Position numbers and translations under genes: made by a program | From: DATDAW01 sp036524675 | GTDB taxonomy: Bacteria > Verrucomicrobiota > Verrucomicrobiia > Chthoniobacterales > DASVRZ01 | NCBI GenBank assembly: GCA_036524675.1 | Contig: DATDBU010000025.1 | Location: 1 to 5,712 of the forward strand | Length of the DNA: 5,712 nucleotides | Direction of reading: 5' to 3' | Shown: one piece after another, positions 1 to 5,583 of the stretch | How the letters are laid out: each line of letters begins with the position of its first letter | Position numbering within the stretch: the first letter of the stretch is position 1 | The notes under the pieces: model-generated | Database searches by the model: none | Seen by the model: only the letters and a program-made list of their open reading frames with translations | What the model was told of the DNA's origin: nothing

Positions 1-690
1 GACCCGTTGTGCTCTGGGTGGGCGCAGCAGGCGCCATGTTTTCGCTCCGTCGCGAGTGCCGATAATCTCACCCGCAGCAGTCACCGCGTAGGCAACCGAT
101 GGGCTAACAAGATCCAAATCGACGATGTCGTTGCTAAGTAAGCGGCCATCGGTCTGTGGCGTTGGTTCTGGCGTGGCCTCGGTTTCAACGGGGCCTTTGA
201 ATGGGATGGCCTGATTATAGTAGTCGGGAGATTTGGTGATGTCACGCTGCTGCTGTTGTTGCTGCTGTTGCTGCTGGACCCCGGCAGGCGGTGGCGTGGA
301 CTCCGGTGCGACCTTCACCGTCTCCAGAGGCTCCCATGTTTTCCCCGCGTCCGAGCTATGAAGGATCAACCCTTTGCTGCCGCCGACCCAGATCTCCCAC
401 CCGTCTGCCGTTGCCGAGATGCAGGTGAAATCCACTTCGGGATCCACGCGGTGAATGCGACTCGCAGCGTTAAACTCCAGCGGGTGCAGCCACCAGTCGA
501 AACTAAAAAGCTTCGCATCAGCCGGTTCAGAGCGAAACCGGCAATGAAAGAATGCGAGGTACGTGCAAGTCAGGAACGCCAGGAACGCAGCGGAAAACCA
601 CAGAACGCGCAACGATTGCTTCAGGCCGGAACCGGCAGAAACCGTCGGCGCTGATTCGCGGAGATCGCGTTTGTCGATGGGGACAGCCAC
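1..690 (-). CDS. Ycf48-like / BNR Asp-box repeat protein, N-terminal 230 residues (3' end outside window)
   Basis: The frame is open from a GTG at 690 to the window edge, giving 230 residues. GTG is the only usual start after the in-frame TAA upstream, and an AGGA lies about 8 nt before it. After a polar N-terminus (about 1-27), a hydrophobic segment (about 28-50, LRVLWFSAAFLAFLTCTYLAFF) looks like one membrane anchor or an uncleaved signal. Two Asp-box motifs follow: SSDAGKTW at about 112-119 and GTRDGAKTW at about 211-219. These mark BNR/Ycf48-type beta-propeller blades. Between them lies a low-complexity linker (about 127-182) with ten consecutive Gln and a Pro/Thr/Glu-rich stretch. Ycf48 proteins help photosystem II assembly in phototrophs, but such propellers are common in non-phototrophs with unknown roles, so I infer only an exported, membrane-tethered propeller, possibly a binding or assembly factor. 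It lies downstream of hflKC on the same strand, 271 bp after hflC. The total blade number cannot be seen. Confidence 0.8.
   Translation of the reverse strand, partial: MAVPIDKRDLRESAPTVSAGSGLKQSLRVLWFSAAFLAFLTCTYLAFFHCRFRSEPADAKLFSFDWWLHPLEFNAASRIHRVDPEVDFTCISATADGWEIWVGGSKGLILHSSDAGKTWEPLETVKVAPESTPPPAGVQQQQQQQQQQRDITKSPDYYNQAIPFKGPVETEATPEPTPQTDGRLLSNDIVDLDLVSPSVAYAVTAAGEIIGTRDGAKTWRLLRPPRAQRV
247..276 (-). repeat. CAG/CAA run encoding ten glutamines
   Basis: On the minus strand, ten consecutive codons mixing CAG and CAA encode residues 139-148 of the Ycf48-like protein. The run sits in the linker between the two visible Asp-box motifs. Mixed codons make it a less regular slippage substrate than a pure CAG tract, though length variation remains possible. 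Confidence 0.9.
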
Positions 691-961
691 AACAGGATCC
701 TCGTTCCGGCCGCAAGTTTACCGCGCATGGGACCACAAATCGACTCCAAATTGACCGTTGCGCGCCCTACCTCGAGCTGCGCTCCTCAGACGGTTTTCCC
801 ATCATCCAAGGCACAAAGACCAATCTCGGCGGTTTCTGCCAGTCCGAGCCACGGTGATGTCGTGGGGTGGCGAGCGGCGAGGCAAGGGAGGATCGAACAG
901 GGCGTCTAACGAACCTCCTCGCATGACTTGTTTCGGCGGGGAAGAAGGACTTCCTGCGAAG
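691..961. other. Intergenic spacer between hflC and the Ycf48-like gene
   Basis: These 271 bp separate the hflC stop from the GTG of the downstream gene on the same strand. I found no convincing gene, no terminator hairpin with a T-tract, and no promoter hexamers at good spacing. Several short ORFs cross it on both strands, but none has a recognisable protein or a Shine-Dalgarno site. It probably holds the 5' leader of the Ycf48-like gene. Its length means co-transcription with hflC cannot be assumed. Confidence 0.5.
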
Positions 962-2020
962 CTATCGACCGACGGCAGGAGGCAACTTCGGAGCTTCGAC
1001 CGGCGGCGTGGTGTTTCCTGGCACAGTCGGAGCGGACCTGGAAGGACCTGGAGGCCCGGGAGACGTGAGCGGTTCGCCCTTTAAAAAATGTAGGAAGCTG
1101 CCCTCGGTGGTCAGGATTACCGTCGTGTCCTTTCGGAACGAGGTCCGATACGTCTCCAATGCCCGGGTAAATCCGTAAAACTCCCGCGCTTCAGGACTTT
1201 GATTGTAGGCTGCGGCATAGATCGCGGTCGCTTCAGCATCTGCCTTGCCCTGAATTACCTGCACTTTGCGGTAGGCTTCCGACTGGATTTGCCGCAAATC
1301 CCTCTCCTTGCTGCCGATGATCCGAGCCGCTTCCCCTGCGCCTTCGCTCCGGAAACGTTCCGCAATCTGGCGGCGCTCACTGATCATCCGGTCGAAGATC
1401 TTCTCGCTCACGGCCGGGTTGTAGTTGATCCGCTTAAATCGGATATCGAGCAGTTCGATGCCGAATTCCTTCATTTTGATGCGAGCCTGTTCGCCAATTT
1501 CTTTTTCGAGAGCGTTGCGGCCAAACTTGATAGGCGGCAAACCCGCGGCGATGGAACCGCTGCCCACCACCAGCGTGTCATCGATGGCGGCTTTGCGGTC
1601 CTTTTTTGTGCGGATCAACTCGACCAATTCATGGCGTGCCACCGTATTGCGCGTCTCGCTGCCAAGGATGTCGTCGAGCCGCGATTGCGCACTACGTTCA
1701 TCGCGCATCCGGATGAAATACTGCATCGGATCGTTGATGCGCCAACGGCCGAACGTGTCGACCACGATGTAGAGCTTGTCCTTCGTCGGCATCTCGGCGG
1801 TTGGGCCGTCCCATTCCAGCACCCGTTTTTCGATGCGGTTAACGTCCTGAATGAAAGGCACCTTGAAGTGGATGCCCGATTTGGTCGTCGGAGGGCCAAC
1901 CGGTTTGCCGAACTGCGTGATGATCACCTGCTCAGTCTCCGGGACGATGTAAAATGCGCCTGACAGGACAAGCAGCACCACAAACACGACTGCGACGAGG
2001 AACAGAACCGATGCTTTCAT
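962..2020 (-). CDS. hflC: HflC, SPFH/Band-7 membrane subunit of the FtsH-modulating complex
   Basis: This 352-residue protein has an N-terminal membrane helix (about 4-25) followed by the SPFH entry ETEQVIITQFGKPVG (28-42). The SPFH body includes RWRINDPMQYFIRM (about 92-105) and LDDILGSETRN (115-125). A long charged, Ala-rich helical region runs from about 202 to 272 and ends in GKADAEATAIYAAAYNQSPE, with FYGFTRALETYRTSF (281-295) after it. These match HflC landmarks, including the E. coli protein of 334 residues. In the family, HflC pairs with HflK in a large membrane cage around FtsH that limits or directs membrane-protein proteolysis. Residues about 317-352 form a Pro-rich tail not seen in E. 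coli HflC. A segment at about 138-170 also looks inserted. The ATG at 2020 has no clear Shine-Dalgarno, and a repeat element ends about ten bases upstream. No FtsH gene is present in the window. Confidence 0.95.
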   Translation of the reverse strand: MKASVLFLVAVVFVVLLVLSGAFYIVPETEQVIITQFGKPVGPPTTKSGIHFKVPFIQDVNRIEKRVLEWDGPTAEMPTKDKLYIVVDTFGRWRINDPMQYFIRMRDERSAQSRLDDILGSETRNTVARHELVELIRTKKDRKAAIDDTLVVGSGSIAAGLPPIKFGRNALEKEIGEQARIKMKEFGIELLDIRFKRINYNPAVSEKIFDRMISERRQIAERFRSEGAGEAARIIGSKERDLRQIQSEAYRKVQVIQGKADAEATAIYAAAYNQSPEAREFYGFTRALETYRTSFRKDTTVILTTEGSFLHFLKGEPLTSPGPPGPSRSAPTVPGNTTPPVEAPKLPPAVGR

Positions 2021-2030
2021 TTTAAGCCGT

Positions 2031-2206
2031 ATCCATGCAATTGGGTTTTACCACCAAGACACCAAGGCCACCAAGATACCAGGAAGTAGGATGCTCGTTT
2101 GCTGAGTCAGGTATTGTTTCACTTTCGAGTGACAGGGATCACACTGGGTTTTGCCAGATTTTCTCTCCTAGGTGTCTTGGTGTCTTGGTGGTTCCATTGA
2201 ATGGAT
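2031..2206. repeat. Inverted-repeat element between hflK and hflC
   Basis: A perfect 17-bp arm ACCACCAAGACACCAAG (2050-2066) has its exact reverse complement at 2176-2192. Homology extends outward imperfectly: ATCCATGCAATTGG at 2031-2044 against ATCCATTCAATGG read from the other strand at 2206-2194. The left arm continues with further CCAAG units (to about 2080), so each arm is internally repetitive with an 8-9 bp period. Roughly 110 bp separate the perfect arms. The element occupies most of the 205-bp hflK-hflC gap. It could be a MITE-like or other dispersed intergenic repeat, or form a long stem in hflKC mRNA. From memory, CCACCAAGACACC-type repeats recur in intergenic regions of several environmental phyla; copy number here is unknown. 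Confidence 0.8.
2119..2132. other. Small UUCG-loop stem inside the inverted-repeat element
   Basis: TCACT-TTCG-AGTGA forms a 5-bp stem with a TTCG tetraloop near the centre of the larger inverted repeat. On the minus (transcribed) strand the loop reads CGAA. No T-tract follows on either strand, so I do not call a terminator. A stem this short can occur by chance. Confidence 0.3.
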
Positions 2207-2225
2207 AAGAGAGTGGTAAAGGTCG

Positions 2226-3230
2226 TTACTCGGCGTTTGGACTTGCCTCTTTCGGGGTTGCATCCGTCGGCCTTGCGTCCAAGGACATGAGTGGCAGAAA
2301 GCCGCTGACCTTTTCATCCAGGATGATCTTGCGCTCGAGGCCCGGCAACACTTCAGCCATCGTCTCCAGATAGATGCGTTGGCGGGTTACCTCGGGCGCC
2401 TTTAAATACTCTGCCAGCAGCGCATTAAAACGCTCGGCGTCACCGCGCGCTTCATTGACCCGACTAAGTGCGTACCCCTCGGCCGCGCGCAGTCGCTGGT
2501 CGGCTTCACCGCGGGCCTTGGGCACCGCTTTGTTGTACTCGCCGTTGGCCACGTTGATCATTTGCTCCCGCTCCTGCTGAGCCTGATTCACTTCATTGAA
2601 CGAACTCTGGACGCCGCGTGGAGGATGCACGTTTTTGAGCTGCACCTGCATAATGCTAACGCCGAGACCATAGACGTCTGACAACGCTTTGAGCTGAACC
2701 AGGGTCTGCACTTCGATCTCCTGCCGGCCAATGGTCAGCACCTCATCCACCGTGCGATCACCGATCACTTCACGCATCACGGACTCGCTTGCAGCGCGCA
2801 ACGTCTCGGCTGGAGCTCGGACTGCGAAAAGATACTGCTTTGCGTCGGCAATGCGGTATTGGACCACCCATTCCACCAGAGCCATGTTCAAATCGCCGGT
2901 GACGATGCTCTGCTCCGCCTTGGGTTCCCGCGCTTGTTGAGCGGGATTGGTCCCGCCCTCGGTCGCGAATCCAAACTCCAATTTCAGCTGCCGTTCGACC
3001 GGCACGATGACAAGGTTGTCTATCCCAAAGGGCAGTTTGTAAAGCAGTCCCGGCTGAACGGTTTGATGATATCGTCCGAACCGGAGCAGCACTCCGACGG
3101 AGTCCGTCGGAACGGAAACAAAGCTCGTTATCACTGCTGAAAGTGCAACGATTACTGCGATGGCCAGCCATACCCAGCGCAGGTTAAAGGCGCGGGTACT
3201 CCAGGGGTCGAAATTCTTCATGGTCGCCAT
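2226..3230 (-). CDS. hflK: HflK, SPFH/Band-7 membrane subunit of the FtsH-modulating complex
   Basis: This 334-residue protein has one membrane helix (about 18-40), then the SPFH start DSVGVLLRFGRYHQTVQPGL (43-62). Further family landmarks are ALVEWVVQYRIADAKQYLF (117-135), LRAASESVMREVIGDRTVDEVLT (144-166) and VHPPRGVQSSFNEVNQAQQERE (201-222). A helical stretch follows, and the segment APEVTRQRIYLETMAEVLPG (278-297) matches E. coli HflK closely in pattern. HflK and HflC alternate in a ring-like membrane cage that regulates FtsH. E. coli HflK has 419 residues with a Gly-rich cytoplasmic N-terminus; here only about 17 residues precede the helix and the C-terminal tail is short. The ATG at 3230 is used because it gives the longest frame; an internal ATG at 3221 (Met4) is equally possible. 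Neither has a clear Shine-Dalgarno. hflK precedes hflC in transcription order, the usual arrangement. Confidence 0.95.
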   Translation of the reverse strand: MATMKNFDPWSTRAFNLRWVWLAIAVIVALSAVITSFVSVPTDSVGVLLRFGRYHQTVQPGLLYKLPFGIDNLVIVPVERQLKLEFGFATEGGTNPAQQAREPKAEQSIVTGDLNMALVEWVVQYRIADAKQYLFAVRAPAETLRAASESVMREVIGDRTVDEVLTIGRQEIEVQTLVQLKALSDVYGLGVSIMQVQLKNVHPPRGVQSSFNEVNQAQQEREQMINVANGEYNKAVPKARGEADQRLRAAEGYALSRVNEARGDAERFNALLAEYLKAPEVTRQRIYLETMAEVLPGLERKIILDEKVSGFLPLMSLDARPTDATPKEASPNAE

Positions 3231-3448
3231 ACGTATGCGCGGTCTGTGTCCTATAACCCCTCATTCCTACCAGCGGAAGGGTTAAAAAGGAGTTTCCCTC
3301 GAGACAGTGTTTGGGCGGAGCACCGGGAACACGCCGGCGGGCCCGCTTCAGTAACCGGAACAATCAAAACCGTTGCCGGCAGCATCCGAAGCCGGTCTGC
3401 CCGAGTCCTACTTCCTTGCTCGCTGTCCGATTGCCGCAGACTACGTTC
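3231..3448. promoter_or_regulatory. Divergent intergenic region between hflK and hicB
   Basis: The two flanking genes are transcribed away from each other, so this 218-bp stretch should hold promoters for both. I see an A/T-rich TTATAG-like hexamer on the minus strand (about 3251-3256) ahead of hflK, but no good -35 at 16-18 bp from it. No promoter can be placed confidently for hicB. Reading frames here on the plus strand run into hicB but have no recognisable protein content before its ATG. Confidence 0.35.
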
Positions 3449-3655
3449 ATGGTTCTCACCGCCGCTCTGAGTCCTGCCGAGGAGGGCGGTTATGTCGCTT
3501 TCAACCCTGAAACGGGCACCACGACTCAGGGAGAATCGGTGCAGGAAGCCGTCAGCAACCTCCGCGAGGCAACGGAGCTCTATCTGGAGAAGTTTCCTCT
3601 AGAGCAAACAGGCCAAGCGTTACTGACGACCTTCGAGGTAGGGGTCCGTGCCTAA
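3449..3655 (+). CDS. hicB: HicB-family antitoxin (short form)
   Basis: The 68-residue product begins MVLTAALSPAEEGGYVAFNPETG and continues TTTQGESVQEAVSNLREATELYLEKFP. This is the partial RNase-H-like fold of short HicB antitoxins: a beta strand, GGYVAF, the [LN]PE-x-TQGES turn, then the Ala/Glu-rich helix ending ELYLE. The C-terminal strand LLTTFEVGV is present. The protein is near the usual 65-75 residues of this subgroup and lacks the C-terminal DNA-binding domain of longer HicB proteins. HicB neutralises the HicA mRNA interferase by direct binding and usually represses the operon. The ATG at 3449 starts exactly where family homology begins; the frame is open further upstream without homology. 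There is no clear Shine-Dalgarno. Its 3' end overlaps the HicA frame by 8 bp, the coupling typical of hicB-hicA pairs. Confidence 0.85.
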   Translation: MVLTAALSPAEEGGYVAFNPETGTTTQGESVQEAVSNLREATELYLEKFPLEQTGQALLTTFEVGVRA

Positions 3656-3890
3656 ACTCCCTCGCGTTTCCGGCTCGGAGGCGGTGCATGCGTTACAGCG
3701 ACTCGGCTTCAAGATCGCGCGCCAGCATGGCAGGTGTGTCGTTCTCAATCATCGGGAGAACAAGATTGTGTGGTTTGGCGCGCAGCCCCTTCAATCGCAT
3801 TCACCGGTAGCGTCGTTCAATGGGCGTCGGGACGAACCCGACATCTTCCCGGCCTTGAAATCCCCACCTCATAGATGGAAATTGTTTTAG
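3648..3890 (+). pseudogene. hicA: HicA-family toxin, degenerate: catalytic His lost and C-terminus not HicA-like
   Basis: From a GTG at 3648 the 80-codon frame opens with MPKLPRVSGSEAVHALQRLGF, then KIARQHGRCVVLNH. This is the HicA double-stranded-RNA-binding-like N-terminus. HicA toxins are ribosome-independent mRNA interferases whose key His lies in a G-S-H motif just before the VVL strand. Here the equivalent positions read G-R-C (about 28-30), so the His is replaced by Cys. After about residue 35 the protein should continue with a strand, a conserved Pro-x-His and a helix of the VGTLRxIL type. Instead it reads KIVWFGAQPLQSHSPVASFNGRR and beyond, which I cannot align. A DCVV reading in another frame near 3764-3775 hints at an indel. 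The GTG is supported by the 8-bp overlap with hicB and purine-rich sequence upstream. I infer an inactive toxin; a divergent functional variant is possible but less likely. Confidence 0.65.
3826..3842. repeat. Short perfect hairpin GTCGGG-acgaa-CCCGAC
   Basis: A 6-bp perfect GC-rich stem with a 5-nt loop lies in the part of the degenerate hicA frame that no longer looks like HicA. No T-tract follows, so it is not a standard terminator. It may be one arm of a dispersed intergenic repeat that replaced the end of hicA. Confidence 0.4.
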
Positions 3891-3894
3891 CAAT

Positions 3895-3901
3895 AAGGAG
3901 G
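3895..3901 (+). promoter_or_regulatory. Strong Shine-Dalgarno AAGGAGG, fixes the start of the small membrane protein
   Basis: AAGGAGG stands 6 nt before the ATG at 3908, the best ribosome binding site in the window. It rules against the longer frame that begins at an upstream ATG (3875) inside the degenerate hicA. Confidence 0.85.
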
Positions 3902-3907
3902 ATCGAT

Positions 3908-4111
3908 ATGAATTCGCAATTCCTCGGACTGCGCGTGGCAAGTGTCGTCTTCGGATTATTGGCTATGGCGCAATTGGCCCGGTTGCTGATACGCCCGGAG
4001 GTCATTGTCGCAGGTCACTTGCTGCCTGTGTGGCCGAGCGCCGTGGCTTTCCTGTTTCTGAGCGCGATGTGTCTCTGGATGTGGAGACTGGCAAGCTCGC
4101 ACGCGCACTGA
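3908..4111 (+). CDS. Small two-helix membrane protein of unknown function (67 aa)
   Basis: The product MNSQFLGLRVASVVFGLLAM... has two hydrophobic segments, about residues 5-27 and 41-60, joined by a short loop (RPEVIVAGHLLPVWP) with a likely hairpin topology. It ends LWMWRLASSHAH. I do not recognise a named family, although short GLRxASxxFGL...LWMWRL proteins feel familiar as hypothetical proteins of environmental bacteria. The AAGGAGG six bases upstream strongly supports translation. It follows the degenerate hicA on the same strand, but its own ribosome site suggests an independent gene. Its stop codon lies within about ten bases of the point where glucoamylase homology begins on the opposite strand, so its 3' terminus or downstream region may have been altered by the rearrangement that truncated that gene. 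Function cannot be inferred. Confidence 0.8.
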   Translation: MNSQFLGLRVASVVFGLLAMAQLARLLIRPEVIVAGHLLPVWPSAVAFLFLSAMCLWMWRLASSHAH

Positions 4112-5583
4112 GCGAGCGCCAAGCAGCGGCCACGCGCGTCCCGTGGTTCCCGGTGTGTTAAGCGCCCAAGGCGAACCGTCCGGTTTCTCTCCGTAACCAT
4201 CAAACGTGTAGCGATGCCAAACGCGCCCGCTTGGTGTGTCCGTTGCGATTGACGCATCGGTCTCCGGCAGGGACTCGGCGACGTACGGATCGTTCGGCGC
4301 CTTCACGCCGAGCCGGACGAGCTCAAGGAAGCCTGCATCCACGACCGTATTCTCTTTATGCACACCTGCGGCGTTTCCAAAATCGCGTTCCGATCCGTCG
4401 TTGGGGTCGCCATCGTCGTCGATGCGCAGGTAGTAACGGCCGTCACCATAGGGACCGCTGGTTGTGAACAGCCACTTCTCGATACTGCGCTGCCACTCGT
4501 CCGCAACGCCCAGCCACAGGGCGGCACGCGCCGTTTCGCCGCGCTGGCGGGCAATATCTGACGCTGCTACGAGGCCGGCGATTTCGGCGGGAATTGTGGA
4601 GTTTGAATAACCGCCCGTTTCCTCCCATCGCTCCTGCGGTGTCACGGGTCCTCTCGAGACTAGCGCCTCGGCCGCCTTACGCACACCGTCCCACGTGGCG
4701 TTGTCCGTGCGTCCGAGTGTCCAAGCCAGGATCAACGGAAACGCAGTCTGATCAAGCTGGACGCCGCGCGTCTCCGGCGTTCCGTCGACCTTTGATGTCT
4801 GCGGGAACGTGCCGTCAGGCAACTGTTGCCGAGTGAACAACCACGTCACCGCCCGGTCAGCTGTTATGCGATCGCCGGCCGCCAGCATCGCCGTCACCTG
4901 TTGATACATGTCACGCGCCCACACGAAATGGTAGCCGCCGCCACCCTCATCAGCGTTCGCGTCAAAACCCCACGGCAGTGTGAGCGAGGCGATGAAGGTT
5001 CCAGGGAACGTCTTGTCCTCATGCGCTTTGACCGTCATCACTGACACATTGTATTGCGTGCGCAAAAGTGGAGAGGGAAGGCTCGGCGGCGGGTTCAGCG
5101 AGCGTAAATAAGCGTGCCATCCCCGCGCATAGGCTGCAGTATGCGCGACAAACGAGAGATTGAGGCTGGTTCGGGCAGTGAGTTCCGCGTTCGCCGCCGA
5201 ATCCCCAAAACCAAGGGCCAGCGTGAACGACGTCTCCTGGCCGGCCTCAGTGGCAAGCGGCAACTCGCCGACTTGCAGCACGTTACCGTCCGGCGCCGTG
5301 TCGTAATTCCAGTCCAGCTGGCGATCGGCAATAAGATCGGTCCAGCCGTCGCTCGTCCCGACGAAACCACTCGACGTGCGCGGGAAACCGTTCGAGGCAA
5401 CGAGCGCGCTCGCCGTTAAGTCATCGCTCGCCAGGAGCGCGACGTTGCCGCCGGTTCCGCTGCGAGATGCCGTGTCGTGACGCGAGGAATTGCCGATCGC
5501 CGGATCGTAGAGCACAAACAGCCGGTAGTTTCCCGGTTTAAGGGGCTTGAAGGAAACCTGCATCAGCACAGTCGCCCGCCTAG
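4112..5583 (-). pseudogene. GH15 glucoamylase/glucodextranase remnant, truncated at both ends
   Basis: About 487 residues of a bacterial GH15 exo-amylase are readable in one frame. They begin within the N-terminal beta domain (RRATVLMQVSFKPLKPGNYRLFVLYDPAIGN) and pass into the (alpha/alpha)6 catalytic domain. Landmarks, numbered from an in-frame ATG at 5638, are YHFVWARDMYQQ (236-247, the substrate-binding R-D), PDGTFPQTSKVDGTPETRGVQLDQTAF (274-300) and ERWEETGGYSNSTIPAEIAGL (336-356), with the presumed general-acid Glu in the EE pair. After them come DGDPND (409-414), HKENTVVDAGFLELVRLG (427-444) and NTPGTTGRAWPLL (494-506). Family members continue after GRAWPLL with GERG and, later, the WAHAEY segment carrying the general base. 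Here homology stops at about 4121. The start of the gene (export signal and first part of the N-terminal domain) is cut off by an insertion sequence at about 5584. The intact enzyme would release glucose from starch-type glucans outside the cytoplasm; this remnant should be inactive. Confidence 0.88.

Noticed and set aside
802..924. 40-codon minus-strand ORF in the hflC-Ycf48 spacer (starts MRGGSLDALF)
   Set aside because: There is no Shine-Dalgarno, its composition is rich in Pro and Arg as expected by chance in GC-rich DNA, and there is no recognisable family.
935..961. Possible terminator after hflC (AGGAAG/CTTCTT symmetry)
   Set aside because: The complementary bases leave too small a loop for a stable stem and there is no T-tract on the minus strand.
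552..1084. Several overlapping plus-strand ORFs (552-857, 727-909, 758-1084)
   Set aside because: They overlap the Ycf48-like gene or the hflC 3' end antisense, lack ribosome sites and give low-complexity Arg/Ser-rich products.
1199..1963. 254-codon plus-strand ORF opposite hflC
   Set aside because: It lies wholly antisense to a confidently identified HflC, has no ribosome site or family features, and its length follows from the GC-rich codon pattern of the real gene.
2050..2192. CRISPR-like or tandem repeat array from the repeated CCAAGA units
   Set aside because: The units are 8-9 bp with no spacers and are arranged as two inverted arms, not as evenly spaced direct repeats.
3311..3448. 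Upstream extension of the hicB frame (46 extra residues)
   Set aside because: HicB similarity starts exactly at the ATG at 3449, and the upstream residues are Arg/Ser/Pro-rich with no family resemblance.
3875..3907. Longer start for the small membrane protein at ATG 3875
   Set aside because: The AAGGAGG at 3895-3901 would be inside the gene, and it is ideally spaced for the ATG at 3908.
4231..5419. Multiple plus-strand ORFs opposite the glucoamylase remnant
   Set aside because: They are antisense frames of a strongly matching GH15 sequence and have no independent coding signals.
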